A stretch of 21,807 nt of DNA from positions 1 through 21,807 of the forward strand of contig JBLIOB010000035.1 of NCBI GenBank assembly GCA_047639575.1, written 5' to 3'. The stretch comes from JBLIOB01 sp047639575. GTDB lineage: Bacteria > Bacteroidota > Bacteroidia > Flavobacteriales_D > Parvicellaceae. This document shows, piece after piece, positions 8,358 through 16,160 of the stretch. The first letter of the stretch is position 1; each line of letters starts with the position of its first letter. The notes beneath the pieces were generated by a model. It was not told where the DNA came from and did no database searches. It saw nothing but the letters and a program-made list of their open reading frames with translations. The position numbers and the translations under genes were made by a program.

Positions 8358-9329
8358 ATGAAATATTTTTTCTATTTCTTATTGATTCTGCCGTTGTTCG
8401 CTATTGGCCAAGATTCGATTCAAGTTGGTGTAGGGCCAGAAGATATGGTGCTAGATACATTAATGGGAAAGGAACGTTTAATTATCAGTTGTAATGATTG
8501 GCGTAAAGAAGGATCAGAACCTGGACTTTGGGAATATGATTTCAAAACAGAAAAAGCAAAGCCGCTAACGGTAATTTTTCCAACCACCGAATTTAAGTTG
8601 AGACCTCATGGGGTGCATTTAGCTAACGGGCATTTATTTGTGGTTAATCATCCTCAAGCGGATGATCCAATGAATAAAGGAAAGAAAAGGAAGGATATTA
8701 TTAAACAAGAAATCCTAAGGTTTAGAGTAATGGGGGATAGCCTTGTGATGGAAACTGCTTACAGACATAAACACATAAAGGCACCGAATGATGTTTACGC
8801 CATATCAAGTAGTGAATTTTACTGGACTAATTTCAAAATATTCGGAGGTAACGTTTGCAAATATAAGGATGGTGTTATTGAAAAAGTTCACGGACGTGGA
8901 AGAATGCACAATGGCCTACAACTGATAGAAGTGAAAGTTGATGGTACAGATAGTATTAGACCATACATGATTTCTAGTACAATTTTAGGAAGCCATGTAT
9001 ATAGAACAGAACTTTTTGGAAAAGGGAAAACCAAAAATGTAGGTAAGGTAAAAGGCGGAGATAACTTCTCAATTACTAAAGAAGGGACATTACTTTTAAC
9101 GGGACATGCTCAAGTTGGGAACTTATCGGATTATCGAGATCGAAAAATTGACAAGATTCCGAGTAATGTTTATGAACTAGATTTATCGAAAAACCAGGAT
9201 GTTCAAACAAACATCTATTCTAATGATGGCAGCGTCATTTCCGCGTGCACTACCGCTATTCGATATAAAGGTTTTATGTATATGTCACCACTTTACGATG
9301 CTTACATCATCAAAACAAAAATTAAATGA
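8358..9329 (+). CDS. Paraoxonase/arylesterase-like six-bladed beta-propeller protein, exported
   Basis: The gene encodes 323 residues starting MKYFFYFLLILPLFAIGQ, a signal peptide of about 17 residues. The rest resembles animal paraoxonases (PON1), calcium-dependent lactonases with a six-bladed propeller. Aligned by eye, PON1 E53-D54 correspond to E28-D29, H115 to H84 (RPHGVH), H134 to H98 (VVNHP), N168-D169 to N144-D145, N224 to N185 and D269-N270 to D235-N236. All calcium ligands and both active-site histidines are therefore kept. The C-terminus (DGSVISACTTAIRYKGFMYM) also matches PON. A start at TTG 8322 was rejected because it lies in the terminator and precedes the signal peptide. The stop overlaps the next ATG by ATGA. 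Likely substrates are lactones or aryl esters; the true substrate is unknown. Confidence 0.85.
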   Translation: MKYFFYFLLILPLFAIGQDSIQVGVGPEDMVLDTLMGKERLIISCNDWRKEGSEPGLWEYDFKTEKAKPLTVIFPTTEFKLRPHGVHLANGHLFVVNHPQADDPMNKGKKRKDIIKQEILRFRVMGDSLVMETAYRHKHIKAPNDVYAISSSEFYWTNFKIFGGNVCKYKDGVIEKVHGRGRMHNGLQLIEVKVDGTDSIRPYMISSTILGSHVYRTELFGKGKTKNVGKVKGGDNFSITKEGTLLLTGHAQVGNLSDYRDRKIDKIPSNVYELDLSKNQDVQTNIYSNDGSVISACTTAIRYKGFMYMSPLYDAYIIKTKIK

Positions 9330-9799
9330 ACAACAACGATACACTCAAAAGAATCCGTTATGCCTTTGATTATCCAGACGATAAGATGATTGAGATCTTC
9401 GCTCATTCAGAACACGAAGTGTCTAGAGAGAAACTTAGTAATTGGATGAAAAAGGAAGAGGATGAAGAATTTGAAAGACTCTGGGATTACGATTTGGCGT
9501 TGTTTTTAAATGGTTTGATTGTCGAAAAAAGAGGTAAGAAAGACGGACCATTAGCGGAGGCAGAAGAAATTTTAAATAATAACATTGTTTTAAGGAAATT
9601 AAAGATCGCTTTGAATTTTAAAGATGATGATGTATTAAATATGCTGTTGTTATCTGATTTAAAAATTAGCAAGCACGAATTAAGTGCGTTTTTCAGAAAA
9701 TTTGGACATAAGCATTATCGTCCATGTAAGGATCAAGTATTAAGAAATTTCTTGAATGGAATGCAGTTAAAGTATCGGCAAAATAAGGTCAATAAATAA
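9326..9799 (+). CDS. DUF1456 (YehS-like) family protein
   Basis: This is a 157-residue soluble protein of the DUF1456 family (E. coli YehS), whose function is not known. It is built from two copies of a helical unit. The first starts NNNDTLKRIRYAFDYPDDKMIEIF and the second NNIVLRKLKIALNFKDDDVLNML; each is followed by a basic segment (VSREKLSNWMKK, ISKHELSAFFRK) and an FLNG motif. The GHKHYRPC motif near the end is also typical. The length is normal. It is translationally coupled to the paraoxonase-like gene (ATGA, 9326-9329) and convergent with uvrA, with only 11 bp between stop codons and no terminator hairpin. Confidence 0.93.
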   Translation: MNNNDTLKRIRYAFDYPDDKMIEIFAHSEHEVSREKLSNWMKKEEDEEFERLWDYDLALFLNGLIVEKRGKKDGPLAEAEEILNNNIVLRKLKIALNFKDDDVLNMLLLSDLKISKHELSAFFRKFGHKHYRPCKDQVLRNFLNGMQLKYRQNKVNK

Positions 9800-9810
9800 C
9801 GCCCTTCTGC

Positions 9811-12639
9811 TTACTGAACTTGTTTAATCAACAACTTTTCCCCTAAGTACTGGGCAGTATAACTCTCTTTACATTTCACAAGATCTTCTGGAGTTCCAGC
9901 GAATAGTAAGTGTCCACCATCGATTCCACCTTCCGGCCCCAGATCTAAAACCCAGTCAGCACATTTAATAACTTCAATATTGTGTTCAATTACAACAACT
10001 GAATGACCTTGCCCAATTAACGCGTTTAATGCTTTCAGCAACTTGTCGATGTCATGAAAGTGCAGGCCTGTAGTTGGTTCGTCAAAAATGAAAAGTGTTT
10101 TTTGCTGTGTCACTCCTTTGCTTAAGAATGAAGCCAGTTTAATACGTTGTGCTTCTCCACCGGAAAGCGTACTCGAGGATTGACCTAATTGAACATAACC
10201 CAGTCCAATTTCTTGTAAGGGAGCAATTTTTTCAACGATTCGTTTCTCTACTGCCTTGGATCCTTGACCAAAGAAATCAACCGCTTCATCAATCGACATT
10301 GAAAGGATGTCAAATATGTTCTTTTCGTTATACCGTACTTCTAAAACTTCATCTTTAAAACGCTGACCTTCGCAATTTTCACATTTCAACTTAACGTCTG
10401 CCATGAATTGCATCTCGATAGTAACGAAGCCTTCTCCCTCACATTCATCGCATCTTCCACCTTCTACATTGAAAGAGAAATGTTTGGCTTTGTATCCGTT
10501 TATTTTAGATAATTGTTGATCTGCAAATAATGCTCGCATATCGTCATATGCCTTAACGTAAGTTACTGGATTAGATCTTGACGATTTTCCAATTGGGTTT
10601 TGATCAATATATTCTACTGCATGGATCTTACTAAAATCACCTTCTAATTTTTCAAAGACTCCAGTTTTTTCTCCATATCCACCAAACATTTTCTTTAATG
10701 AAGGATAAAGAATCTTTTTAACTAGTGACGACTTCCCGCTACCTGATACACCCGTGATACAGGTAAGTGTGTTAAGAGGGATCTCAACGTCAATTCCCTT
10801 AAGATTGTTTTCTCGGGCGGATTTAATATGAATAGAGTTATTCCATTTTCTTCTTTTTTCAGGAACTGGAATAACTAATTTATTGGTTAAGTATCTAGCC
10901 GTAAGACTTTCTGTTTCTCCGATTAGATCTGCATGCGTGCCTTGAAATACTACTTCTCCCCCGTAAGCCCCGGCCATTAGGCCCATGTCAATAATTTCGT
11001 CAGCAGCATTCATGATTTCTTCTTCATGCTCCACAATGACTACCGTGTTCCCTAAGTCTCTCAGAGACTCTAACACGCCAACTAACTTCCCAGTGTCTCT
11101 TGGGTGCAAACCAATGCTTGGCTCATCCAGGATGTACATAGAGCCTACTAAAGAACTACCCAATGAAGTAGCTAAATTAATTCGCTGAGATTCGCCACCG
11201 GATAAAGAATTAGAAAGTCGATCTAAACTCAAATAATCTAACCCAACTTCTGACAAGAATTGTAAACGGCTTTTAATTTCTAGAAATAAACGTTTAGCTA
11301 CTACAGCATCATGTTTATCTAATTCAGATGCTTCAAAGTATTCTATAGCATCTTTAATGCTTAATCCACTGATTTCAGAAATGGTTTTACCAGATACGGT
11401 AACGTAATTAGTCTCCTTTCGAAGACGACTTCCTTTACACTCGGTACAAACTGTTTTCCCTCTATATCGGCTAATCATTACTCGATATTGAATCTTATAC
11501 ATCTTACTTTCTAAGTACTTGAAAAAGGCATCGAGTCCGCTGAAATATTTATTCCCAGTCCAGAGTAAGTCTTTTTGTTCTTGGTCAAGATCATGATAAG
11601 GTCTATGAATTGGGAAATCAAACTTATCTGCGTTCAGCGTCAGTTCTTTTAACCATTCTCCCATTTTTTCACCTTTCCAGCATACAATTGCCTGGTCATA
11701 AACGGATAAATTCTTATTGGGAATTACCAAGTCTTTATCGATACCGAGTATTTTGCCGAATCCTTCACATTTCGGACAAGCTCCCATAGGGTTGTTAAAG
11801 CTGAAAAAGTTTAATGATGGCTCTTCAAATTGAATCCCGTCCTTTTCGAATTTATTCGAAAACAACTTGGACTTTACGCTTTCTCCGTGCGTCTCTACGA
11901 TACATTCTCCAACACCTTCAACAAACGCATTTTGAGCAGAATCACCGATTCTGGCATTGTTCTCTTCGTTTGATTTCTCAACAGAAAAACGATCTACTAC
12001 TAAATATATATCTCCCTTAAAGGCGTTGTTCGATTGAAGCACTTTTTCAATTCGATCTACTTTATTGCCAAGCTTAATTCTAATGTATCCTTGATCTAGT
12101 AGCAATTCCAAATGCTTCCCGATATCTCGGTTTCCAGGTACGATAACTTTAGTCATTAAAATGACCTTTTCTCCATCGTCAAAAGAGTTGATGTAATTAA
12201 CTACATCGGTTACGGAATCTTTCTTTACTAATTCTCCAGAAATAGGCGAGTGGGTTTTCCCAACTCTAGAGTAAAGCAGTTTTAAATAATCATAGATCTC
12301 TGTAGTCGTTCCTACAGTTGACCTTGGGTTTCTTGAAATTACTTTTTGCTCAATAGCTATGGCAGGAGAAATACCCTTAATTTGATCTACATCGGGCTTG
12401 TCGAAACGACCCATAAATTGTCTAGCATAAGAGGATAAACTTTCTACATATCTTCTTTGTCCTTCCGCATAGAGGGTGTCAAATGCTAAGGAAGACTTAC
12501 CAGATCCGGATAAACCAGTGACTACAACCATCTTGTTTCTAGGGATTGCGACATCAATATTTTTCAAATTGTGTACTCTAGCTCCTTGAATTAGGATATG
12601 AGTCTTGTGATTAACACTTTTATTACGCCCTTTCGTCAT
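9811..12639 (-). CDS. uvrA: Excinuclease ABC subunit A (UvrA)
   Basis: UvrA is the damage-sensing ATPase of nucleotide excision repair; it dimerises, loads UvrB on damaged DNA and then leaves. The 942 residues are full length. The first ATPase has Walker A GLSGSGKSS (42-50) and the second GVSGSGKSS (630-638). Signature motifs LSGGESQR and LSGGEAQR and two LDEP/FDEP Walker B motifs are intact. The zinc cysteines C730, C733, C753 and C756 are present, and the upstream CPKC and CTEC pairs are also seen. The N-terminal stretch (SRNPRSTVGTTTEIYDY) has the form usual in Bacteroidota. No residue needed for activity is missing. It is divergent from the ECF sigma gene, with a shared promoter region. 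Confidence 0.98.
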   Translation of the reverse strand: MTKGRNKSVNHKTHILIQGARVHNLKNIDVAIPRNKMVVVTGLSGSGKSSLAFDTLYAEGQRRYVESLSSYARQFMGRFDKPDVDQIKGISPAIAIEQKVISRNPRSTVGTTTEIYDYLKLLYSRVGKTHSPISGELVKKDSVTDVVNYINSFDDGEKVILMTKVIVPGNRDIGKHLELLLDQGYIRIKLGNKVDRIEKVLQSNNAFKGDIYLVVDRFSVEKSNEENNARIGDSAQNAFVEGVGECIVETHGESVKSKLFSNKFEKDGIQFEEPSLNFFSFNNPMGACPKCEGFGKILGIDKDLVIPNKNLSVYDQAIVCWKGEKMGEWLKELTLNADKFDFPIHRPYHDLDQEQKDLLWTGNKYFSGLDAFFKYLESKMYKIQYRVMISRYRGKTVCTECKGSRLRKETNYVTVSGKTISEISGLSIKDAIEYFEASELDKHDAVVAKRLFLEIKSRLQFLSEVGLDYLSLDRLSNSLSGGESQRINLATSLGSSLVGSMYILDEPSIGLHPRDTGKLVGVLESLRDLGNTVVIVEHEEEIMNAADEIIDMGLMAGAYGGEVVFQGTHADLIGETESLTARYLTNKLVIPVPEKRRKWNNSIHIKSARENNLKGIDVEIPLNTLTCITGVSGSGKSSLVKKILYPSLKKMFGGYGEKTGVFEKLEGDFSKIHAVEYIDQNPIGKSSRSNPVTYVKAYDDMRALFADQQLSKINGYKAKHFSFNVEGGRCDECEGEGFVTIEMQFMADVKLKCENCEGQRFKDEVLEVRYNEKNIFDILSMSIDEAVDFFGQGSKAVEKRIVEKIAPLQEIGLGYVQLGQSSSTLSGGEAQRIKLASFLSKGVTQQKTLFIFDEPTTGLHFHDIDKLLKALNALIGQGHSVVVIEHNIEVIKCADWVLDLGPEGGIDGGHLLFAGTPEDLVKCKESYTAQYLGEKLLIKQVQ

Positions 12640-12671
12640 TGATATGTTGCCGTTAGTTAATTAGCAAGAGA

Positions 12672-12699
12672 CAAAATTAGTCATTTAATCATTGCGCAA
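12672..12699 (-). promoter_or_regulatory. Candidate uvrA promoter
   Basis: On the minus strand, TTG (12699-12697), a 17-bp spacer and TAATTTTG (12679-12672) match the Bacteroidota consensus. The -7 box ends 33 bp before the uvrA ATG. Its -33 box is one arm of the palindrome TTGCGCAA. Confidence 0.6.
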
Positions 12700-12720
12700 G
12701 CCCCATTTTTATTACATTTG
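12692..12720 (+). promoter_or_regulatory. Candidate housekeeping promoter of the ECF sigma gene
   Basis: TTG (12692-12694), an 18-bp spacer and TACATTTG (12713-12720) match the Bacteroidota consensus. Use of it would give a leader of about 165 bases before the sigma ATG at 12890. Its -33 box is the other arm of the palindrome TTGCGCAA (12692-12699), shared back-to-back with the uvrA promoter. Confidence 0.55.
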
Positions 12721-12747
12721 AAGGTGTTTGAGGTGTATTTTGCTCGG

Positions 12748-12775
12748 TTGTAACTAATCGGGCGTCTCAAGCGTT
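12748..12775 (+). promoter_or_regulatory. Possible ECF-type promoter in the sigma gene leader
   Basis: TTGTAAC (12748-12754), 17 bp, then CGTT (12772-12775) resembles the general ECF promoter plan of a -35 ending in AAC and a -10 beginning CGT. It lies 115 bp upstream of the sigma gene and could allow self-activation. A second TTGTAAC at 12842-12848 has no CGT partner at this spacing. Confidence 0.3.
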
Positions 12776-12889
12776 ACACTGATACGAACTTTAAAACTAT
12801 TGCGTATAGAATAAAATTTTACTCTTAAACCTAAGTACAATTTGTAACCTGTTATCCACCTTTGGTAGATGGCCTAAAAGAGTAGAATT

Positions 12890-13495
12890 ATGAATACGCA
12901 ATCTCAAGAAAAAGAACTGATCCGTTTTTACCTAGAAGGTAAAGAACAAGCATTCGAAATCTTATTAAAAAGACACCAAGACAGAGTCTATAACTACATC
13001 TACATGATGGTTAAAGATGCTGATCTGGCAAATGATGTATTTCAAGATACATTCATGAAAGTGATTAACACGCTGAAAAAAGGCAAGTACAATGAAGAAG
13101 GTAAATTTCTTCCTTGGACCATGAGAATCGCTCACAATCTAATTATAGATCATTTCAGAAAATCTGCGAAAATGCCAATGGTTGGCAAAAAGAAAAGAAG
13201 CGGAGATGAAGATGACGACTTTGATATTTTCCAGGTAATTAAGCTTGTAGACATGAACGTGGAGGATGTAATTGTTGAAGAACAAATTCACGCTGATGTA
13301 AGAAAGTTGGTTGAACTTCTACCAGATGAGCAAAGAGAAGTTGTTAAGATGCGTCACTATATGGGGATGAGTTTTAAAGATATCGCTGAATCTTCAGGAG
13401 TTAGCATCAACACAGCTTTAGGAAGAATGAGATACGCTTTAATTAACTTGAGAAAGATGATTAAGGAGAATGATATTATGTTGACGACACACTAA
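12890..13495 (+). CDS. ECF-family RNA polymerase sigma factor
   Basis: This is a 201-residue sigma factor with only regions 2 and 4, as in the ECF group. Region 2 covers about residues 22-95 and includes the core-binding DxxNDVFQDTFMK and -10-recognising PWTMRIAHNLIIDHFRK motifs. An acidic, charged linker (GDEDDDFDIF) follows. Region 4 covers about 140-195, with LLPDEQREVVKMRHYMGMSFKDIAE and a helix-turn-helix ending in RMRYALINLRK. The gene is divergent from uvrA. No recognisable membrane anti-sigma gene follows; the next gene encodes only 66 residues. The regulon is unknown. Confidence 0.95.
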   Translation: MNTQSQEKELIRFYLEGKEQAFEILLKRHQDRVYNYIYMMVKDADLANDVFQDTFMKVINTLKKGKYNEEGKFLPWTMRIAHNLIIDHFRKSAKMPMVGKKKRSGDEDDDFDIFQVIKLVDMNVEDVIVEEQIHADVRKLVELLPDEQREVVKMRHYMGMSFKDIAESSGVSINTALGRMRYALINLRKMIKENDIMLTTH

Positions 13496-13575
13496 ATATT
13501 GAAGTCAATACAATAATAGGTTCAATGTGGTCGTTTAAGTAGAAATGACATTAATAAACACATATAAAAAGGCCT

Positions 13576-13776
13576 ATGAAGACAACTTCTACTCTAAAAG
13601 AACTGACGGAATTCGTAAAACAAGAGGAAAACCTTAGATCAGAAATTCTCGGTGATATATCGCAGCACGTAAGAGCGCCAAGAGTTTTAGTAATTGACTC
13701 TATCTTGGGTTACTCTAAAGCTTTGCGAATTGAAAAGTCAGCAACAATTGGCCAATTAGAATTGGTTTTAAATTGA
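13576..13776 (+). CDS. Small protein downstream of the ECF sigma gene, function unknown
   Basis: The gene encodes 66 residues, mostly helical, starting MKTTSTLKELTEFVKQEENL. The C-terminal half contains VIDSILGYSKALRI and ends in ELVLN. There is no signal peptide, membrane segment or cysteine motif. It lies 80 bp after the sigma gene on the same strand, has AAAAAGG just before the ATG and is closed by a strong terminator 1 bp after its stop codon, all of which support a real gene. A protein this small beside a sigma factor could bind it, but nothing in the sequence proves that. I do not recognise a named family. Confidence 0.75.
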   Translation: MKTTSTLKELTEFVKQEENLRSEILGDISQHVRAPRVLVIDSILGYSKALRIEKSATIGQLELVLN

Positions 13777-13777
13777 T

Positions 13778-13809
13778 AAAAAAGCCATAACGAGAGTTGT
13801 GGCTTTTTT
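13778..13809. terminator. Bidirectional intrinsic terminator
   Basis: AAAAAAGCCATAAC (13778-13791) pairs with GTTGTGGCTTTTTT (13796-13809) around a GAGA loop, giving 14 pairs with one G-U. The right arm ends in six T and the left begins with six A, so it can work on both strands. It serves the sigma-small protein unit and probably the minus-strand gene ending at 13905. Confidence 0.93.
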
Positions 13810-13904
13810 GTTTAATATCATTTGGATCAAGAAAAACGAGAATGCAATCTTTCTTCTGTTTCTTTCAGCTTTTTACTTTAATCTTTTGACTTTGCGCATT
13901 AAGC

Positions 13905-14099
13905 TTATCCTCCACACATCAAGCATCCTTCGTCATCAAAATCATCCAAGTCAGGGTTTGCCTCAATTTCAGGCTTTAAACTTAGTTTAAGATCGTATAT
14001 CGCTTGTTGCGTTTCCCCATCTTGGAACAGGTTTCCAGTAAGTTTCGTCTTTAACTGATCTATCTGATTTAGTACTTCTTGCTCGCTCATAATGTTCAT
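13905..14099 (-). CDS. 64-residue acidic protein with C-terminal CxxCGG
   Basis: The protein begins MNIMSEQEVLNQIDQLKTKL, then TGNLFQDGETQQAIYDLKLSL, both likely amphipathic helices. An acidic stretch (NPDLDDFDDEG) leads to the terminal hexapeptide CLMCGG. There is no signal peptide. MSEQ, with a start at 14090, is an equally good start. It lies 77 bp downstream of the PQQ-SPOR lipoprotein gene on the same strand and could be its last co-transcribed gene. The cysteine pair could bind metal or take part in thiol chemistry, and a terminal GG also recalls peptide leaders or sulfur carriers. The helical body does not look like the beta-grasp sulfur carriers. Function is unknown. Confidence 0.72.
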   Translation of the reverse strand: MNIMSEQEVLNQIDQLKTKLTGNLFQDGETQQAIYDLKLSLKPEIEANPDLDDFDDEGCLMCGG

Positions 14100-14176
14100 T
14101 TTAACAACATTAAATTGGAAAAGTTCAAGGAGAATTCAAAATTTAGTTATTCAGAATCCGTTGTTAATTGAGAAAT

Positions 14177-16054
14177 TTAATTCGATTTTAAAATCCAAGC
14201 ACTAGTATTAGTACGCGAGGCGATCGTGTTAACATCTTGTTCTAAGATTTCTTGGGCAGGTGAAGATTTAGCACTCAAATAGTACAAGCTTCCTTTTTTA
14301 AAAATTATTGGAATCAAGTTCATTTCTTTCAGCTTCACTGCAAATCTCTCGGCTTTATATTTTTGGTGATAGGTACCAACAATTACGTGATACACATCAA
14401 TTGAATTCACGGCTATACTCGATACAATTGCTGGTATTAGTTCCTTTACCTCTTCAACTGTTATACTTTCCACCACTTCTTCAAGTTTTTTGTCTGCTTT
14501 GACAAGCGCAATATCTTCATCAGCTTTAACATTGGTTTTGCTCTTTCCAAAGCAATACAAATAGCCGTTTCTAGAAGCTATAAAAACATTCCCTTGGTTG
14601 ATTGAAGGTGTAGCTTCAAAGACCCCTTTTATCGTTTTAATATGTTTCGTTATACCTGTGCTATCGTATTGAAAAAGACTCAGTCCTTGATATCCTGCAG
14701 CTAGTAAGTTTTTCTCTGTGAAAATTGGCGTTGAAATAGATGGTCCAATATATTTTCTGAAAACCACTTTCGGAGAAGGGTATAGGTGCTTTTTATTTGG
14801 CCCTTCAACTAAGCTATCTGCAAGTTTCATATGATCAAATACACAAAGAATACCGTCAATTCCAGTTACGGCAGCCAGCTTAATTCCCTTTGAATAGGAA
14901 TCATTTATGCAAGCGCTACCAATAATTCCACCTTTCCAATCAGCATAATTTCTATCACCTGTTGGATAAAACCAAACGACACAATTTGTATCTGGTCTAT
15001 TTGGATCAATTTTAAAAACCCCACCATGACCCTTTATGTATTGTTTTTCAGCGGTAACAATAATGCATCCATCTGAAGTGATTACAGGAGACCCATCAAT
15101 ATCTGATCCAATAAAGAAGTCGAAATCAATAGAGTCAGAATCAAGATTATAACCAAACAAATGACCAGATCCAGATGCTATATACACATGATTACCGAGT
15201 TTAGCAGGTGAAGATTCTGTTACCAGATTTCCACCATGTCGTTTTTTATCTTCTTTTCGATACAGCTTATGTTCCTGATAAACTTTCGGAGCAGTCCAGT
15301 GATCATCGTGATCATTTTCTTGAGTAGTTGTGAATGGATCAAACACTCGGAAAATGCCATTTTCTAAACCAATGTACGCTGTGTCATTAAGTATTAATGC
15401 AGAGGCATCAACGTCTCTGCTCCAGCCTTTGTCTCTCGGAATATTCATTCTCCATAACTCTTTGCCCGTTAAATAAGATATCGCCCTGTAGCTGAACACA
15501 TGTTTTGAACTCAACGAATTCTCTAATCCTCTTCTACTTCCTTGAAGGATAACGAATCTATTTTCAGGGTTAGATGCAGTATCGTTTCTGATAATGGTTC
15601 CTGTTCCTTTTATTACATCGTCATATTTATATTGCCAAATGAGCCTTCCAGATTCTGAATTAATTTTCTTTAAGTGATGGTCGTAACATCCTATAACTAA
15701 ATAAGTAGAGTCTTTTTCTTTTACGATTAGTGGTTGTCCTGTCCATCCAGCACCAGACCATGTTTTCCTGCCTTTTGCTAAGTTAGTTTCACCTTGCCCT
15801 AGCTTATGTTTCCATAATTGGCAAAGGCTTGTGTCTAGAAAGTCTCCGTAGTAATTACGCGCTTCGCCACCTAGAAAAGTGCTATTAAGTATGTGGATGG
15901 AATCTAGATCTGAAGGAGTTGGTGGAACTTCATCTACTATAGATAATGATGGAAGGCTAAATAACACTGTATTCAACTTAATTTCATCATTCGAATTGCA
16001 CGAATAAATTAAGATTGAAGTCAATAGCGATATGGCGATCCAGCAGTTTCTCAT
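14177..16054 (-). CDS. PQQ-like beta-propeller lipoprotein with C-terminal SPOR domain
   Basis: This is a 625-residue predicted lipoprotein. The N-terminus MRNCWIAISLLTSILIYSC is a signal peptide with lipidation cysteine C19. Residues about 60-490 hold repeated strands of the PQQ-binding-like eight-bladed propeller type (SGRLIWQYKYDD, GKELWRMNI, GSGHLFGYNLDS, GILCVFDH, GYLYCFG). A charged linker follows, and residues about 553-625 form a SPOR domain (YHVIVGTYHQKYKAERFA onward), the fold that binds denuded peptidoglycan glycan strands. The ATG at 16054 is preferred to the GTG at 16072 because it gives a clean signal peptide. A BamB-like scaffolding role is conceivable, but no catalytic or PQQ-ligand residues can be assigned. 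It lies 106 bp downstream of another lipoprotein gene. Confidence 0.85.
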   Translation of the reverse strand: MRNCWIAISLLTSILIYSCNSNDEIKLNTVLFSLPSLSIVDEVPPTPSDLDSIHILNSTFLGGEARNYYGDFLDTSLCQLWKHKLGQGETNLAKGRKTWSGAGWTGQPLIVKEKDSTYLVIGCYDHHLKKINSESGRLIWQYKYDDVIKGTGTIIRNDTASNPENRFVILQGSRRGLENSLSSKHVFSYRAISYLTGKELWRMNIPRDKGWSRDVDASALILNDTAYIGLENGIFRVFDPFTTTQENDHDDHWTAPKVYQEHKLYRKEDKKRHGGNLVTESSPAKLGNHVYIASGSGHLFGYNLDSDSIDFDFFIGSDIDGSPVITSDGCIIVTAEKQYIKGHGGVFKIDPNRPDTNCVVWFYPTGDRNYADWKGGIIGSACINDSYSKGIKLAAVTGIDGILCVFDHMKLADSLVEGPNKKHLYPSPKVVFRKYIGPSISTPIFTEKNLLAAGYQGLSLFQYDSTGITKHIKTIKGVFEATPSINQGNVFIASRNGYLYCFGKSKTNVKADEDIALVKADKKLEEVVESITVEEVKELIPAIVSSIAVNSIDVYHVIVGTYHQKYKAERFAVKLKEMNLIPIIFKKGSLYYLSAKSSPAQEILEQDVNTIASRTNTSAWILKSN

Positions 16055-16160
16055 TGAGAATAAATGGATCACGAAAGTAGGTTATTTAAAACAGAGTGCT
16101 TGTGAAGACTTATTATTCGCGAAGTTCCGCCAATGTTGACTCCAGAAGAATGTCAATAAA

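Noticed and set aside
13799..13990. Open frame of 63 codons on the plus strand
   Set aside because: It begins in the terminator and overlaps the minus-strand CxxCGG gene; its hydrophobic product shows no family features.
13905..14099. ThiS/MoaD-type sulfur carrier because of the terminal GG
   Set aside because: The body is predicted helical and acidic, not beta-grasp, and no partner enzyme is nearby.
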